The translations under genes and the position numbers were made by a program. A stretch of 64,000 nucleotides of DNA from Roseicyclus marinus (lineage in GTDB: Bacteria; Pseudomonadota; Alphaproteobacteria; Rhodobacterales; Rhodobacteraceae). Positions 49,028 through 57,672 of the stretch are shown here, in pieces. The notes under the pieces were generated by a model that saw only the letters and a program-made list of their open reading frames with translations, was not told the DNA's origin and ran no database searches. The DNA lies in the NCBI RefSeq assembly GCF_036322625.1, contig NZ_AP027266.1, positions 2,421,001 to 2,485,000 of the forward strand, read 5' to 3'. Numbering within the stretch: position 1 is the stretch's first letter; every line of letters starts with the position of its first letter.

Positions 49028-49342
49028 TCAGGCGGGGGCCAATGCCGCCAGGACGCGGGCAAAGACGGGTGCGTTGGGGCAAGTCGTCGGGACCTCGGCC
49101 GCCGCGTCGCCCTGCGCGGCAAACCACGTGTTGCACCCGTCGGACCAACCGCAGCCCCGGCAGCGATGCACCAAGGCCGCCCAATCCGCGTGGTCGATCA
49201 CCCCCTCCTCCAGCGCGCGCTGCATGTCGGCCCCCGTCTTGCGGGACATGGTCACCGCCAGCCAGTAGTGACGATTCTCGGGGCCGAGCGGATGGGGGTT
49301 GGCATCGCTCACCGGGCGCGCTCCATCGGCGGGGGCATTCAT
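49028..49342 (-). CDS. DUF6455 family protein, second of a pair
   Basis: The 104-residue protein has a Cys motif, VHRCRGCGWSDGCNTWFAA, of the form C-x2-C-x5-C, in the middle of a small helical domain. CPNAPVF supplies another Cys near the end. The same motif occurs in the upstream gene (ACTGCADPTGCAHWLSR), so the two are paralogues. The function is unknown; the Cys pattern suggests metal or cluster binding, which is inference. ATG 49342 overlaps the upstream stop (ATGA, 49339-49342). Confidence 0.82.
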   Translation of the reverse strand: MNAPADGARPVSDANPHPLGPENRHYWLAVTMSRKTGADMQRALEEGVIDHADWAALVHRCRGCGWSDGCNTWFAAQGDAAAEVPTTCPNAPVFARVLAALAPA

Positions 49343-49593
49343 TCGGCGGCGAGGGCCTGAAGGATATCGCGGTTGCGGCAAAAGCCGGGTGCGGCCTCGG
49401 CCTCGGACCGCCGGGAAAGCCAATGGGCGCAACCGGTGGGATCCGCGCAGCCGGTGCAGGCCGACAGCATGTCATCGCGCATCTCGGGCGGCAGATCGCC
49501 CCGCAATTCGGCATCGTCGAGATCGGCGCCGAGTGTCCGGGCCATGCGGCCCATCAAAGCTTCGTGATGGTCTCGTGTCTTGTCGGACGGCAT
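49339..49593 (-). CDS. DUF6455 family protein, first of a pair
   Basis: The 84-residue protein carries a C-x2-C-x5-C segment (SACTGCADPTGCAHWL) followed by a short helical end with GFCRNRDILQAL. The start at 49593 (MPSDKTRDHHEALMG) is chosen because an ATG-type extension further upstream is not conserved-looking. It is coupled by overlap to its paralogue downstream. The acidic stretch LGADLDDAELRGDLPPEMRD lies just before the Cys motif and is similar in both genes. Confidence 0.82.
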   Translation of the reverse strand: MPSDKTRDHHEALMGRMARTLGADLDDAELRGDLPPEMRDDMLSACTGCADPTGCAHWLSRRSEAEAAPGFCRNRDILQALAAE

Positions 49594-49677
49594 CGCCGGA
49601 CCCTTTCCTGCCCTGTCGGGGGAATCCCCCATACGGAGCAAGACTAGATCGGGAGTGGGTTGCCGCCTTGACCCAGA

Positions 49678-50385
49678 TCAAGCGCCCGGGCCGCGGATCG
49701 CCTGCAAGGTACGGCGCACCACGTCGATCCGGGCCGCGTTGGGCGGATGCGTCGACAGAAAGTCGCGGGCGGGATCGGGGATGCGGGTGAAGAACCCCGC
49801 CCCGACCCATGCGTCATAGCCCGCGCGTTCCGCGATGATCGTGCCGATGGCATCGGCCTCCAGCTCGGCGCGCTGACCGAATTCGCGGGAGGCGACGATG
49901 GCCCCGATCTGGGCTGCTTCGGAGACCTCGACCTGCGTGGCCCCGCGCGCCCGCGCCAGATCGGAAAACACCCGCGCGCCCTGGGCCGCCTGCATCCGGG
50001 CCTGCGGCAAGTGGCGGCCGATGTGATGGCCCGCTTCGTGCCCCATGATGAAGGCCAGTTCATCGGTGTTGCGCGCCACCGCGATCAGGCCGAGCGTGAA
50101 GATGATGGCAGGCCGCCCCGTGGGATCGAGCGTGTGAAAGGCGTTGACGCCGCTTTCGGGGGCGCGGTCGACATAGATGACGAAATCGCACGGCTGGTCG
50201 GGGGTCTGTTCGCGGCAGACCTGTTCGGCGACGGGTTCCACACGCTCCACCACCTCGCCGAAATTGAGAACCGCCTGCCGCGCGCGGGCCGCGATATCGG
50301 GCGTCGGCGGGGGCGGCGGCACCATGACCTGCACGCAGCCCGACACCAAAAGCGCGGCAAGAACGATGAGGGGCGGCAGGCGCAT
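49678..50385 (-). CDS. M48 family zinc metalloprotease, lipoprotein
   Basis: The 235-residue protein has a lipobox (LAALLVSGCVQ, Cys at residue 17) and is therefore a lipid-anchored periplasmic protein. The M48 zinc site is FIMGHEAGHHIGRHLPQA (HExxH, about residue 115), with the third ligand in RAELEADAIGTIIAERAGY. It resembles LoiP/BepA-type peptidases that act on outer membrane proteins. It has no BepA-like TPR domain. A 125-base gap separates it from the divergent DCC-family gene. Confidence 0.9.
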   Translation of the reverse strand: MRLPPLIVLAALLVSGCVQVMVPPPPPTPDIAARARQAVLNFGEVVERVEPVAEQVCREQTPDQPCDFVIYVDRAPESGVNAFHTLDPTGRPAIIFTLGLIAVARNTDELAFIMGHEAGHHIGRHLPQARMQAAQGARVFSDLARARGATQVEVSEAAQIGAIVASREFGQRAELEADAIGTIIAERAGYDAWVGAGFFTRIPDPARDFLSTHPPNAARIDVVRRTLQAIRGPGA

Positions 50386-50510
50386 GGCAGGCTCGGGGCA
50401 GAGGACGGGTCAGGAGGCCAAAGCCTAGATGTTCGCACCGCGAGGTCCAGCCCCCCTCACGGGGTTGTAAGCCGGTTGACCCCGACGCGATGCCAGCTAG
50501 CTGGCCTGCC

Positions 50511-50903
50511 ATGGCGCAGACACGCATCCTTTACAATGATCGCTGCCCGATCTGCCGGGCCGAGATCACGCATTACCGCAAGCGCGCGACGGCGGCTGGC
50601 GCGCCCCTGTCCTTCGAGGATCTGAACAGCGCGGATCTGGGCGATTGGGCCCTGACGGCGGATCAGGCCAAGCGGCGGCTTCATGCTGCACTGCCCGATG
50701 GGCGTATCGTAAGCGGCATTCCCGCCTTTGCGGCGATCTGGGCCGTGCTGCCCGGCATGGGATGGCTGGCGCGGCTGGTCCAGATGCCGGGGATAAGAGG
50801 ATTGGCCGATTTCGCCTATAACCGGATCGCGGCCCCGTGGCTCTATCGCCGCCAGATGCGCCGCGAAAGGCAGGGCCTTGCCCAGAGGGACGGGCAGGCC
50901 TAG
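50511..50903 (+). CDS. DCC-type thiol-disulfide oxidoreductase-like protein (DUF393)
   Basis: The 130-residue protein has the family N-terminus RILYNDRCPICRAEITHYRK, where the C-x2-C pair would be the redox centre in a thioredoxin-like fold, and later GIPAFAAIWAVLPGMGWLARL. Its role is unknown. I chose ATG 50511. It is followed after 9 bases by a small conserved gene, and likely cotranscribed with it. Confidence 0.85.
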   Translation: MAQTRILYNDRCPICRAEITHYRKRATAAGAPLSFEDLNSADLGDWALTADQAKRRLHAALPDGRIVSGIPAFAAIWAVLPGMGWLARLVQMPGIRGLADFAYNRIAAPWLYRRQMRRERQGLAQRDGQA

Positions 50904-50912
50904 GCTGTCCCC

Positions 50913-51152
50913 ATGTTCACCATCGAACACGAATTCGACGCGACGCTGATCACCCTTGTCGATGACGGCGAGGCGGGCCAACCGCTGCAAGAAGACGTGA
51001 GCATCGCGGCCTTTGCGGAATGCATCACGGTCACGCAATACGATCCACGCACGGATCGGGAACAGGTGATCACCCTGTCGCTGGCACAGGTGCGCGACCT
51101 GGCTGCGGCGCTGGACCTGCCCGAAGGGGTCTACCGTCTGGAAAAGGGCTGA
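50913..51152 (+). CDS. Small conserved protein of unknown function
   Basis: The 79-residue acidic protein begins FTIEHEFDATLITLVDDG and ends ALDLPEGVYRLEKG. Codon use matches its neighbours and it follows the DCC-family gene closely. I do not recognise a domain; the predicted shape is beta strands followed by one helix. It looks real but uncharacterised. Confidence 0.7.
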   Translation: MFTIEHEFDATLITLVDDGEAGQPLQEDVSIAAFAECITVTQYDPRTDREQVITLSLAQVRDLAAALDLPEGVYRLEKG

Positions 51153-51341
51153 GACGCACAGCCCGGTTTTCGTCGGGCGCGCTTGTGACTTTCTGACATC
51201 TTTTCTGACGATCCTGACGAGAACCGTAATCAGCCTTGCAACAGCGCGACCTGTCCCCAGCCTTGTCCACAGGCAAAGATCGCCATGGACAGCCCCCTGA
51301 CCCAGCCGCCATACTTGCCCCGCAACAGGGGAAGGGACGCC

Positions 51342-52448
51342 ATGGCCACCGGATTTTTCGTCAATGAACGCTGCTTTTGGCATTCGGGCGGGAATTACAG
51401 CTTCCTTGTCCCGGTCGGCGGGTTGATGCAGCCTTCGACAGCGGGCGGATTGCCCGAAAACCCCGAAACCAAGCGCCGGTTCAAGAACCTTGTCGAGGTG
51501 ACGGGGCTGATGCGCGCGCTTGCCACGCCCGATGCCGACCCCGCGACCGAGGAGGATTTGCGCCGCATCCATCCGCAAAGCTATCTCGACATGTTCCGCC
51601 GCAAAAGCGCGGAGGGGGGCGGCGAACTGGGCCTGAGAACACCCTTTGGCCCGGATGGCTACGATATCGCGGCGCTGTCCGCAGGTCTGACCAAGGCCGC
51701 GCTTTTCGAGGTGCTGCAGGGGCGGCTCGACAATGCCTATGCCCTGTCGCGCCCGCCGGGCCACCACTGCCTGCCCGATTTTCCCAACGGCTTTTGCCTG
51801 TTGAACAATATCGCCATTGCTTTGGAGGCCGCACGCGCCGCAGGGCTGGCCGACCGGGTCGCCGTGATCGACTGGGACGTGCATCACGGCAACGGGACCG
51901 AGGCGATCTATTACGAACGCGCCGATACGCTGACCATCTCGATCCACCAGGAACGCAATTACCCGCGCGATTCCGGGGATTTCGAAGATCGCGGCGCGGG
52001 CGCGGGCGAGGGGCTGAACCTCAACATCCCCCTGCCCCCCGGCGGTGGCCATGCCACCTATCTGGAGGCTTTCGAGCGGCTGGTGATCCCGCAACTCCAT
52101 GCGTTCCAGCCCGATGCCATCGTGGTGGCCTGTGGTTTCGACGCTTCGGGGGTCGATCCGCTGGGCCGGATGATGGCGGGGTCCGAGACCTTTCGCGCAA
52201 TGACCGAGATGACGATGGAGGCGGCATCGGAACTGTGCGAGGGCAAGCTCGTTCTGACCCATGAAGGCGGCTATTCCGAGGCGCATGTGCCCTTCTGTGG
52301 CCATGCCGTGCTGGAGGCGCTTTCGGGAAGCCAGATCACCGCGCCCGACCCGCTCAAGGATCGGATCGACAGCCAGCAGCCCGGCCCCCGGTTCGAGCAT
52401 TACTGTTCGACCCTGATTGCCGAGATGGAAGCGGCGCTGGAGGCGTGA
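51342..52448 (+). CDS. Histone deacetylase-like amidohydrolase (class II)
   Basis: The 368-residue zinc-dependent deacetylase-fold protein shows LSRPPGHHCLPDFPNGFCLL with the paired catalytic His, DWDVHHGNGTEAIYYE with the zinc-binding Asp and His, ACGFDASGVDPLGRM with another Asp ligand, and LVLTHEGGYSEAHVPFCG. Bacterial members deacetylate acetylpolyamines or other acetylated amines. I chose ATG 51342 with GGGAAGGGA upstream. The gap before it (51153-51341) has TTCTGAC direct repeats (about 51190-51225). Confidence 0.93.
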   Translation: MATGFFVNERCFWHSGGNYSFLVPVGGLMQPSTAGGLPENPETKRRFKNLVEVTGLMRALATPDADPATEEDLRRIHPQSYLDMFRRKSAEGGGELGLRTPFGPDGYDIAALSAGLTKAALFEVLQGRLDNAYALSRPPGHHCLPDFPNGFCLLNNIAIALEAARAAGLADRVAVIDWDVHHGNGTEAIYYERADTLTISIHQERNYPRDSGDFEDRGAGAGEGLNLNIPLPPGGGHATYLEAFERLVIPQLHAFQPDAIVVACGFDASGVDPLGRMMAGSETFRAMTEMTMEAASELCEGKLVLTHEGGYSEAHVPFCGHAVLEALSGSQITAPDPLKDRIDSQQPGPRFEHYCSTLIAEMEAALEA

Positions 52449-52517
52449 GGCCAAGTTGACTTCGCCGCAACGCGGCGGCAGGGTGCGCGGCGACCACCAG
52501 ATCAGGGGATGCTTACG

Positions 52518-53219
52518 ATGAAAAAGGTCTACGCTTCCGCGGCGGATGCGCTCGACGGTGTTCTGTTTGACGGCATGCTGATCGCGGCGGGGGGCTTTGG
52601 CCTCTGCGGTATTCCGGAACTGCTGATCGACGGGATCGTGGCATCGGGCGTCAAGGATCTGACCGTGGCCTCGAACAACGCGGGCGTCGATGATTTCGGC
52701 TTGGGCAAGCTGTTGGCCACCCGCCAGATCCGCAAGATGATGTCGTCCTACGTGGGCGAAAACGCGGAATTCATGCGCCAGTATCTGAGCGGAGAGCTGG
52801 AGCTGGAATTCAACCCCCAAGGGACGCTGGCCGAGCGCATGCGCGCGGGCGGCGCGGGGATTCCCGGTTTCTACACCAAGACGGGCGTCGGCACCGTGAT
52901 CGCCGAGGGCAAGGAGGTGAAGACTTTCGACGGGCAGGATTACATCTTGGAACGCGGGATTTTCGCGGATCTGTCGATCGTCAAGGCCTGGAAGGCGGAT
53001 GAGACGGGCAATGCGGTGTTCCGCAAGACGGCCCGCAACTTCAACCCGCCTGCTGCGATGTGCGGAAAGATCTGCATCATGGAGGTGGAGGAGATCGTGC
53101 CGACGGGATCGCTTGACCCCGACATGATCCACCTGCCCGGCATCTATGTGCATCGCCTGATCCAGGGTGAGCACGAGAAGCGGATCGAGCAGCGGACCGT
53201 TCGCCCCCGCGCTGCCTGA
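52518..53219 (+). CDS. 3-oxoacid CoA-transferase subunit A
   Basis: The 233-residue subunit binds CoA in the transfer of CoA from succinyl-CoA to a 3-oxoacid such as acetoacetate. [19 protein letters not shown] is the family signature near the N-terminus. [37 protein letters not shown] and [20 protein letters not shown] follow. In most bacteria the B subunit follows directly; here it lies 1.9 kb downstream, behind two SGNH-type genes in the same tight operon. ATG 52518 was chosen. Confidence 0.94.
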   Translation: MKKVYASAADALDGVLFDGMLIAAGGFGLCGIPELLIDGIVASGVKDLTVASNNAGVDDFGLGKLLATRQIRKMMSSYVGENAEFMRQYLSGELELEFNPQGTLAERMRAGGAGIPGFYTKTGVGTVIAEGKEVKTFDGQDYILERGIFADLSIVKAWKADETGNAVFRKTARNFNPPAAMCGKICIMEVEEIVPTGSLDPDMIHLPGIYVHRLIQGEHEKRIEQRTVRPRAA

Positions 53220-53226
53220 GGGCAAA

Positions 53227-54270
53227 ATGGCGCGCTCCCCCTACAGCGGCCTGCCGCAACGCGCCTTCTGGCGTGGCGGCGTCGCGGGGGTGGGGCCGTT
53301 CGATCTGCCCGATCTCTACAAGCCGCGATCTGCCCTGACCCCGGAAACGCGGGTCTTCACCGCGGGCTCGTGTTTCGCCCAGCATGTGGGCGGCGCGATG
53401 AAGCGCGCGGGCCTTGGCGTGATCGATAGCGAACCCGCCCTGCGCGGGATGCCGCCCGAGACGGCGAAACGCTTTGGCTATGGGGTCTATGCGGCGCGTT
53501 TCGGCAATATCTACACGGTCCGCCAGTTTCGGCAGCTGATCGAAGAGATGCTGGGGCTTTTCAACCCGGCACTTCCCATCTGGGAAAGGGACGGCCGGTT
53601 CTGGGATGCGCTGCGCCCCGGCGTGGAACCCGAAGGGCTGGCAAGCCGCGACCAGGTGCAAGAGATGCGCGCCCAACACCTGATCGCGCTGGCCCGCGCC
53701 GTCGAAGAGGCCGAGGTGATGGTGTTCACCCTTGGCCTCACGGAAGCTTGGGAACATCGCGAAACGGGCACGATCTATCCCACGGCCCCGGGCACCATCG
53801 CGGGGGAGTACGACCCTGATGTCTTCGCCTTCCGCAACCACGGTGTCGCCGAAATCCTGGAGGATTTCACGGCGCTGGAACGGATGCTGGCCGAGATCAA
53901 TCCCGCCATGCAATGGATCCTGACCGTGTCGCCCGTGCCCTTGGCGGCCACGGCGAGCGGCGATCATGTGTTGGCGGCGACGATGCGGTCGAAATCCGTG
54001 CTGCGCGTGGTATGCGACCTGTTGCGCGACAGTTCGGCGGCGATCGACTATTTCCCCTCCTACGAATTGGTGATGTCGCCCGCCCATGCCTCTGGTGCCT
54101 TCGCCCCGGACCTGCGCAGCGTCCGCCCCGAGGTGGTCGAGGGGATCATGGGCCTGTTCCTTGCATCGCACGGTCTACCCGCTCAGCCCGAGGCTGCGGC
54201 CGCAGAAACGCCCGATCCCGAAGATGACCCGATCTGCGAGGACGTGCTTCTGGACGCGTTCCGCCCATGA
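53227..54270 (+). CDS. GSCFA domain protein (SGNH hydrolase-like)
   Basis: The 347-residue protein has the GSCFA family nucleophile motif TAGSCFAQHVGGAMKRAG (about residue 45), then RFGNIYTVRQFRQLIEEMLG, VFTLGLTEAWEHRETGTIYP and TVSPVPLAATASGDHVLAAT, ending at FPSYELV. GSCFA proteins are SGNH-like hydrolases of unknown substrate, some thought to act on acyl groups of polysaccharides. The gene starts 7 bases after the CoA-transferase A subunit and overlaps the next gene by ATGA (54267-54270). Its place inside a CoA-transferase operon is unusual. Confidence 0.9.
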   Translation: MARSPYSGLPQRAFWRGGVAGVGPFDLPDLYKPRSALTPETRVFTAGSCFAQHVGGAMKRAGLGVIDSEPALRGMPPETAKRFGYGVYAARFGNIYTVRQFRQLIEEMLGLFNPALPIWERDGRFWDALRPGVEPEGLASRDQVQEMRAQHLIALARAVEEAEVMVFTLGLTEAWEHRETGTIYPTAPGTIAGEYDPDVFAFRNHGVAEILEDFTALERMLAEINPAMQWILTVSPVPLAATASGDHVLAATMRSKSVLRVVCDLLRDSSAAIDYFPSYELVMSPAHASGAFAPDLRSVRPEVVEGIMGLFLASHGLPAQPEAAAAETPDPEDDPICEDVLLDAFRP

Positions 54271-55076
54271 CGCGCCGGATCGCTGTCATCGGAACCTCCA
54301 ACATCGGCGCGCTGAAATACGCAAGCCCCGCCATTGCCATGGCTCACCCGGAGCTTGCGGTGACATTCTGGGGGCTTCCGGGCGGAAAATTTGCTGAATG
54401 TGCGGTTAACGAGGCGGGGATTTTCCAGCCTTCCCAAAGGGATGACGATCTGTGCAAGCTTGCACGGCGCATCAACGGGGCAGAAGGGATCGACCTGAGC
54501 ACCTTTGATGCGACCCTGGTGATCGCCGACACGATGGGCCTGCCCTCGGTGCTGTTCGTGGCGGGCAATTACGACGTGGTCGATTGGCCGATCCGCCGGG
54601 ACAAGCCGCTTTTGTCCCTGCCCGGCTTCCGCGCCGCGATGGAAGAGGCGATCGCCCTGCGCGCCGATGATCTGGCGCGACAGTTTCGCGGCGTGACGCC
54701 CCTGTTCCTCGCGCGGGCACCCTATCCCACCACGGTGGTGACACGGCGGGGACCCTTGCGGCTGGAACCCTTCGCCTCGGTCGCAAACCACCCGGAGGCC
54801 GCGCGGATCGAGGCGCTTTACAACGAGGCGCTGGAACAGGCGCTGGCGGCGCGCGGCATGACCTATGTGCCGCAACCCCAAGACACGATCGCCGCTCCGT
54901 TTCTCACCCGGCCCGAATTCGGTGCAGGGGCGATGGATTTCCGCGCGGCAGGCCGCGTGCTGGACGATCACCGGCACATGAATGCCGCGTTTGGTGCTTC
55001 GCTTTTCCGCGCCTTTGCGCTAGCCCTAGGCCCCGACATGACCGGGGCCGCCCCGATACCTCAGATCAAGGAGTGA
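54267..55076 (+). CDS. SGNH-hydrolase-like protein
   Basis: The 269-residue protein has a GDS-like block, [15 protein letters not shown], at the N-terminus, with Ser following G-T. A Gly-rich second block ([11 protein letters not shown]) and GNYDVVDWP follow, and the C-terminal [15 protein letters not shown] looks like the Asp-x-x-His block V of SGNH esterases. I do not recognise a named family. It overlaps the GSCFA gene by four bases and ends 5 bases before the CoA-transferase B subunit start, so it is certainly in the same transcript. An esterase or acyltransferase is inferred. Confidence 0.7.
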   Translation: MTRRIAVIGTSNIGALKYASPAIAMAHPELAVTFWGLPGGKFAECAVNEAGIFQPSQRDDDLCKLARRINGAEGIDLSTFDATLVIADTMGLPSVLFVAGNYDVVDWPIRRDKPLLSLPGFRAAMEEAIALRADDLARQFRGVTPLFLARAPYPTTVVTRRGPLRLEPFASVANHPEAARIEALYNEALEQALAARGMTYVPQPQDTIAAPFLTRPEFGAGAMDFRAAGRVLDDHRHMNAAFGASLFRAFALALGPDMTGAAPIPQIKE

Positions 55077-55081
55077 CGCCC

Positions 55082-55705
55082 ATGTGGGACCGGAACCAGA
55101 TGGCCGCCCGCGCCGCGAAAGAACTGCGCGACGGCATGTATGTGAACCTTGGCATCGGCATCCCGACGCTGGTGTCGAACTACATCCCCGAGGGCATGAC
55201 CGTGACCCTGCAATCGGAAAACGGGATGCTGGGCATGGGCCCCTTCCCCATCGAGGGGGAAGAGGACGCCGACCTGATCAATGCGGGGAAACAGACCATC
55301 ACCGAATTGCCCCACACCGCCTATTTCGACAGCGCGACAAGCTTTGGCATGATCCGGGGCGGCAAGATCGCCATGGCGATCCTCGGCGCGATGGAAGTCA
55401 GCGAAAAGGGCGATCTGGCGAACTGGATGATCCCCGGCAAGCTGGTGAAGGGCATGGGCGGCGCGATGGATCTGGTCGCGGGCGTGGGCCGGGTTGTCGT
55501 CGTGATGGATCACGCCAACAAGCATGGCGAGAGCAAGGTGCTCAAGGAATGCACCCTGCCGCTGACGGGCACCGGTGTCGTGGACCTGATCATCACGAAC
55601 ATGGGTGTGCTGGAGGTGGTCGAGGGTGGGCTGAAGATCCTCGAACTGGCCGATGGCGTGACCGAGGCCGATCTGCGCGCCGCCACGGAAGCCACGCTTG
55701 TCTGA
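55082..55705 (+). CDS. 3-oxoacid CoA-transferase subunit B
   Basis: The 207-residue catalytic subunit has the active Glu in [18 protein letters not shown] (about residue 46). [16 protein letters not shown] and [22 protein letters not shown] segments of the class I CoA-transferases are also present. With subunit A at 52518 it would make a heteromeric succinyl-CoA:3-oxoacid CoA-transferase for ketone body use. The AAGGAG with eight-base spacing decides for ATG 55082 over ATG 55073. Confidence 0.94.
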   Translation: MWDRNQMAARAAKELRDGMYVNLGIGIPTLVSNYIPEGMTVTLQSENGMLGMGPFPIEGEEDADLINAGKQTITELPHTAYFDSATSFGMIRGGKIAMAILGAMEVSEKGDLANWMIPGKLVKGMGGAMDLVAGVGRVVVVMDHANKHGESKVLKECTLPLTGTGVVDLIITNMGVLEVVEGGLKILELADGVTEADLRAATEATLV

Positions 55706-56108
55706 TCCGGTTGCCGCATCCACGGCGGAGCGGACCCCCCAAGGCACGCTGACGCTACAGACCGTGCCGATGCCCGCCGACACCAATTCGGGCGGTGATG
55801 TCTTTGGCGGCTGGGTCGTCAGCCAGATGGACATCGCCGCAGGCACCACCGCGATGGACCGCGCACAGGGGCGCTGCGCGACGGTCGCGATCGAGGCGCT
55901 GCGCTTTCACGCGCCGGTTCTCGTCGGCGACCTGTTTTCGGTCTACAGCCAGATCACGCGGACCGGGCGCACCTCCATCACCATGCATATCGAGGCCTGG
56001 GTGCGGCGCCAGCGGACCGGCGAACGCATGTTGGTGACAGAGGGCGATTTCACCTTTGTCGCGATTTCCGCCTCGGGGGTGACGCGCCCCTTGCCGCCCG
56101 AAGCCTGA
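55698..56108 (+). CDS. Acyl-CoA thioesterase, YciA-type hot-dog protein
   Basis: The 136-residue hot-dog enzyme hydrolyses acyl-CoA esters. [20 protein letters not shown] carries the catalytic Asp region, then [22 protein letters not shown] and [19 protein letters not shown] follow. The only plausible start that keeps the family N-terminus is a TTG at 55698, overlapping the end of the CoA-transferase B gene by eight bases; this start is less certain. Its place in the operon fits removal or recycling of acyl-CoA. Confidence 0.88.
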   Translation: MSDPVAASTAERTPQGTLTLQTVPMPADTNSGGDVFGGWVVSQMDIAAGTTAMDRAQGRCATVAIEALRFHAPVLVGDLFSVYSQITRTGRTSITMHIEAWVRRQRTGERMLVTEGDFTFVAISASGVTRPLPPEA

Positions 56109-56115
56109 GCCCGGA

Positions 56116-56970
56116 TCAGTTGACCGCGATGGGCTGAAACACGCAACCGTCCGAGATCAGCTCGGGCGGGGTGCGGCACAGGCTGCGCGCCACCATCCAT
56201 GTGGCCAGAACCTTGGGCACGTAATCGCGGGTCTCGGCAAAGGGGGGCACGCCGTTGTTGCGCTGCACCGCCCCTTCGCCCGCATTGTATCCCGCAAGCG
56301 CCAGAAGCGGATCGCCGTCGAATTCCGCAAGCAACCAGTCAAGATAGGCGACACCGCCCGCGATGTTCTGGCGCGGATCGAAGGGATCGGTCACGCCAAA
56401 GCGCGCCGCCGTATCGGGGATGAGCTGCATCAATCCCTGCGCCCCTGCAGGGCTGCGCGCATCGGGGCGGCCCGAGGATTCGACCGCCATCACCGCGAGG
56501 ACGAGAGCGGGCGAAACCTGGGTGCCGATGCTCGCCATCAAGATGTCAGTCCCATGGCTTTCGATGATGCGGTGCAAGGTGCCCAGGCGCGGGATGTCGA
56601 GATCCGCCGCCTCCGGTGCCGCCGCCAAGAGATCCTGCGCCGCCCAGAACCGCGCGGTATCGGCCGGAAGCCTGGGCGAGATCGCCTGCCAGAACCAATC
56701 TGACGCGCCGATTGTGCCCATGCCCTCCACGCCCGGTTCGATCAGGGGCACGAGCCTGGCTGCCGGGGCGGGGGCGGTCGAATTGCGGGCATGTTCCTCG
56801 GCGGTGATCTGGATCGTGATGCGCGGTCCGGTCTGACCCTCCGAGGGCGCGGCCACGCGCCGGATCGCGGCACCCTGCGCGGGGTCGGATGCAGGATTCT
56901 GGGCATGGCTCGCGCCGGCCATCAAAAATGCCGACACAAGCGAAAGGGCGCACATACACGGGTGCCACAT
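56116..56970 (-). CDS. Lytic transglycosylase, SLT family, exported
   Basis: The 284-residue protein has a signal peptide (about residues 1-23, ending AGASHAQ). After a spacer of about 120 residues the SLT domain follows: ALVLAVMAVESSGRPDARSP with the catalytic Glu, GAQGLMQLIPDTAARFGV, IAGGVAYLDWLLAEFDG, LALAGYNAGEGAV and TRDYVPKVLATW. It cleaves peptidoglycan glycan strands in the periplasm. ATG 56970 (AGGCAGG upstream) is preferred over ATG 56988. It is convergent with the thioesterase gene and divergent from flp. A role in making room for the Tad pilus is possible but unproven. Confidence 0.9.
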   Translation of the reverse strand: MWHPCMCALSLVSAFLMAGASHAQNPASDPAQGAAIRRVAAPSEGQTGPRITIQITAEEHARNSTAPAPAARLVPLIEPGVEGMGTIGASDWFWQAISPRLPADTARFWAAQDLLAAAPEAADLDIPRLGTLHRIIESHGTDILMASIGTQVSPALVLAVMAVESSGRPDARSPAGAQGLMQLIPDTAARFGVTDPFDPRQNIAGGVAYLDWLLAEFDGDPLLALAGYNAGEGAVQRNNGVPPFAETRDYVPKVLATWMVARSLCRTPPELISDGCVFQPIAVN

Positions 56971-57063
56971 CTTGGACCTGCCTACCATTCAACTGCCCGG
57001 GGCTGCCTTGTTTCATTGGCTTTTTCTGCCCTTGGGCGGATCACATAGCACGAAATGCAGGGT

Positions 57064-57134
57064 GAATCTGCCCTTAAAGCACCCGAGAGAATCCCAAATC
57101 ATTGCCAGAACGGGCCCAAATCCTGCCCCGATTC
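57064..57134. promoter_or_regulatory. Three GANTC (CcrM-type) sites upstream of flp
   Basis: GAATC at 57064-57068 and 57089-57093, and GATTC at 57130-57134, lie in the 225-base gap between the lytic transglycosylase and flp. They are candidate CcrM methylation and GcrA-responsive sites. Confidence 0.4.
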
Positions 57135-57213
57135 ACCAGCAAAAAGAGCCCATCCCAAGCGGCCAAACGGCCAAGGGCGCAACGCAAGACCTAACCTCAG
57201 CAGGAGATAGAAG

Positions 57214-57453
57214 ATGACCAACCTGATCAAGAATTTCGCCAAGTCCGAATCCGGTGCCGTGACGGTTGACTGGGTCGTGCTGACCGCCGCCCTCGTGGGC
57301 CTCGGCATCGCCGTCATGGGCGTTGTTTCGGGCGGTATCCAGAACCTGTCCACCGACATCAGCACGCAGCTGACTGGTCAGGGCATCACCACCAGCTTTG
57401 CAACGGCTGAGCCCGAAGTGACGCCCGAGCCCGAAGTGACGCCCGAAGGCTGA
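57214..57453 (+). CDS. flp: Flp family type IVb pilin
   Basis: The 79-residue prepilin is the main subunit of a Tad pilus. A short basic leader (TNLIKNFAKSESG) ends at the cleavage Gly before AVTVDWVVLTAALVGLGIAV. The usual Glu-Tyr of the mature pilin is Asp-Trp here, and a hydrophobic helix runs to about residue 43. The tail ends with two PEVTPE units. ATG 57214 has CAGGAGA upstream. A good terminator follows, giving flp its own abundant transcript. Confidence 0.95.
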   Translation: MTNLIKNFAKSESGAVTVDWVVLTAALVGLGIAVMGVVSGGIQNLSTDISTQLTGQGITTSFATAEPEVTPEPEVTPEG

Positions 57454-57480
57454 TATCTCACGGCTTCACGCCTGACGGAC

Positions 57481-57516
57481 CGGCCGCGCCAAACAGGGCG
57501 CGGCCGTTCTGCTTTC
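57481..57516 (+). terminator. Terminator after flp
   Basis: CGGCCGCGCC and GGCGCGGCCG (57481-57490 and 57497-57506) form a perfect 10-pair stem with loop AAACAG, followed by TTCTGCTTTC. Confidence 0.8.
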
Positions 57517-57672
57517 GGTGGGTCGCGCAGCGACAGAAAGCCTGTGCCGCGTGAATTCCGCGTCACGACCACAAGAATGCCGAAATTGACCGTAAAGACA
57601 CACCCAAGGACAGGTACCGGGCCAAGGCGCATCTGATGCCACCGCGCACGGTTTGACGAAAGGATCACGCAG

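Noticed and set aside
51230-51290. DnaA-box-like TTGTCCACA and nearby CCTGT...ACAGG dyad suggesting an origin
   Set aside because: There is only one imperfect box, no AT-rich unwinding region and no origin-linked genes nearby.
50457-53225. Open frame of 922 codons on the minus strand
   Set aside because: It crosses four well-supported plus-strand genes and an intergenic gap, and has no recognisable domain.
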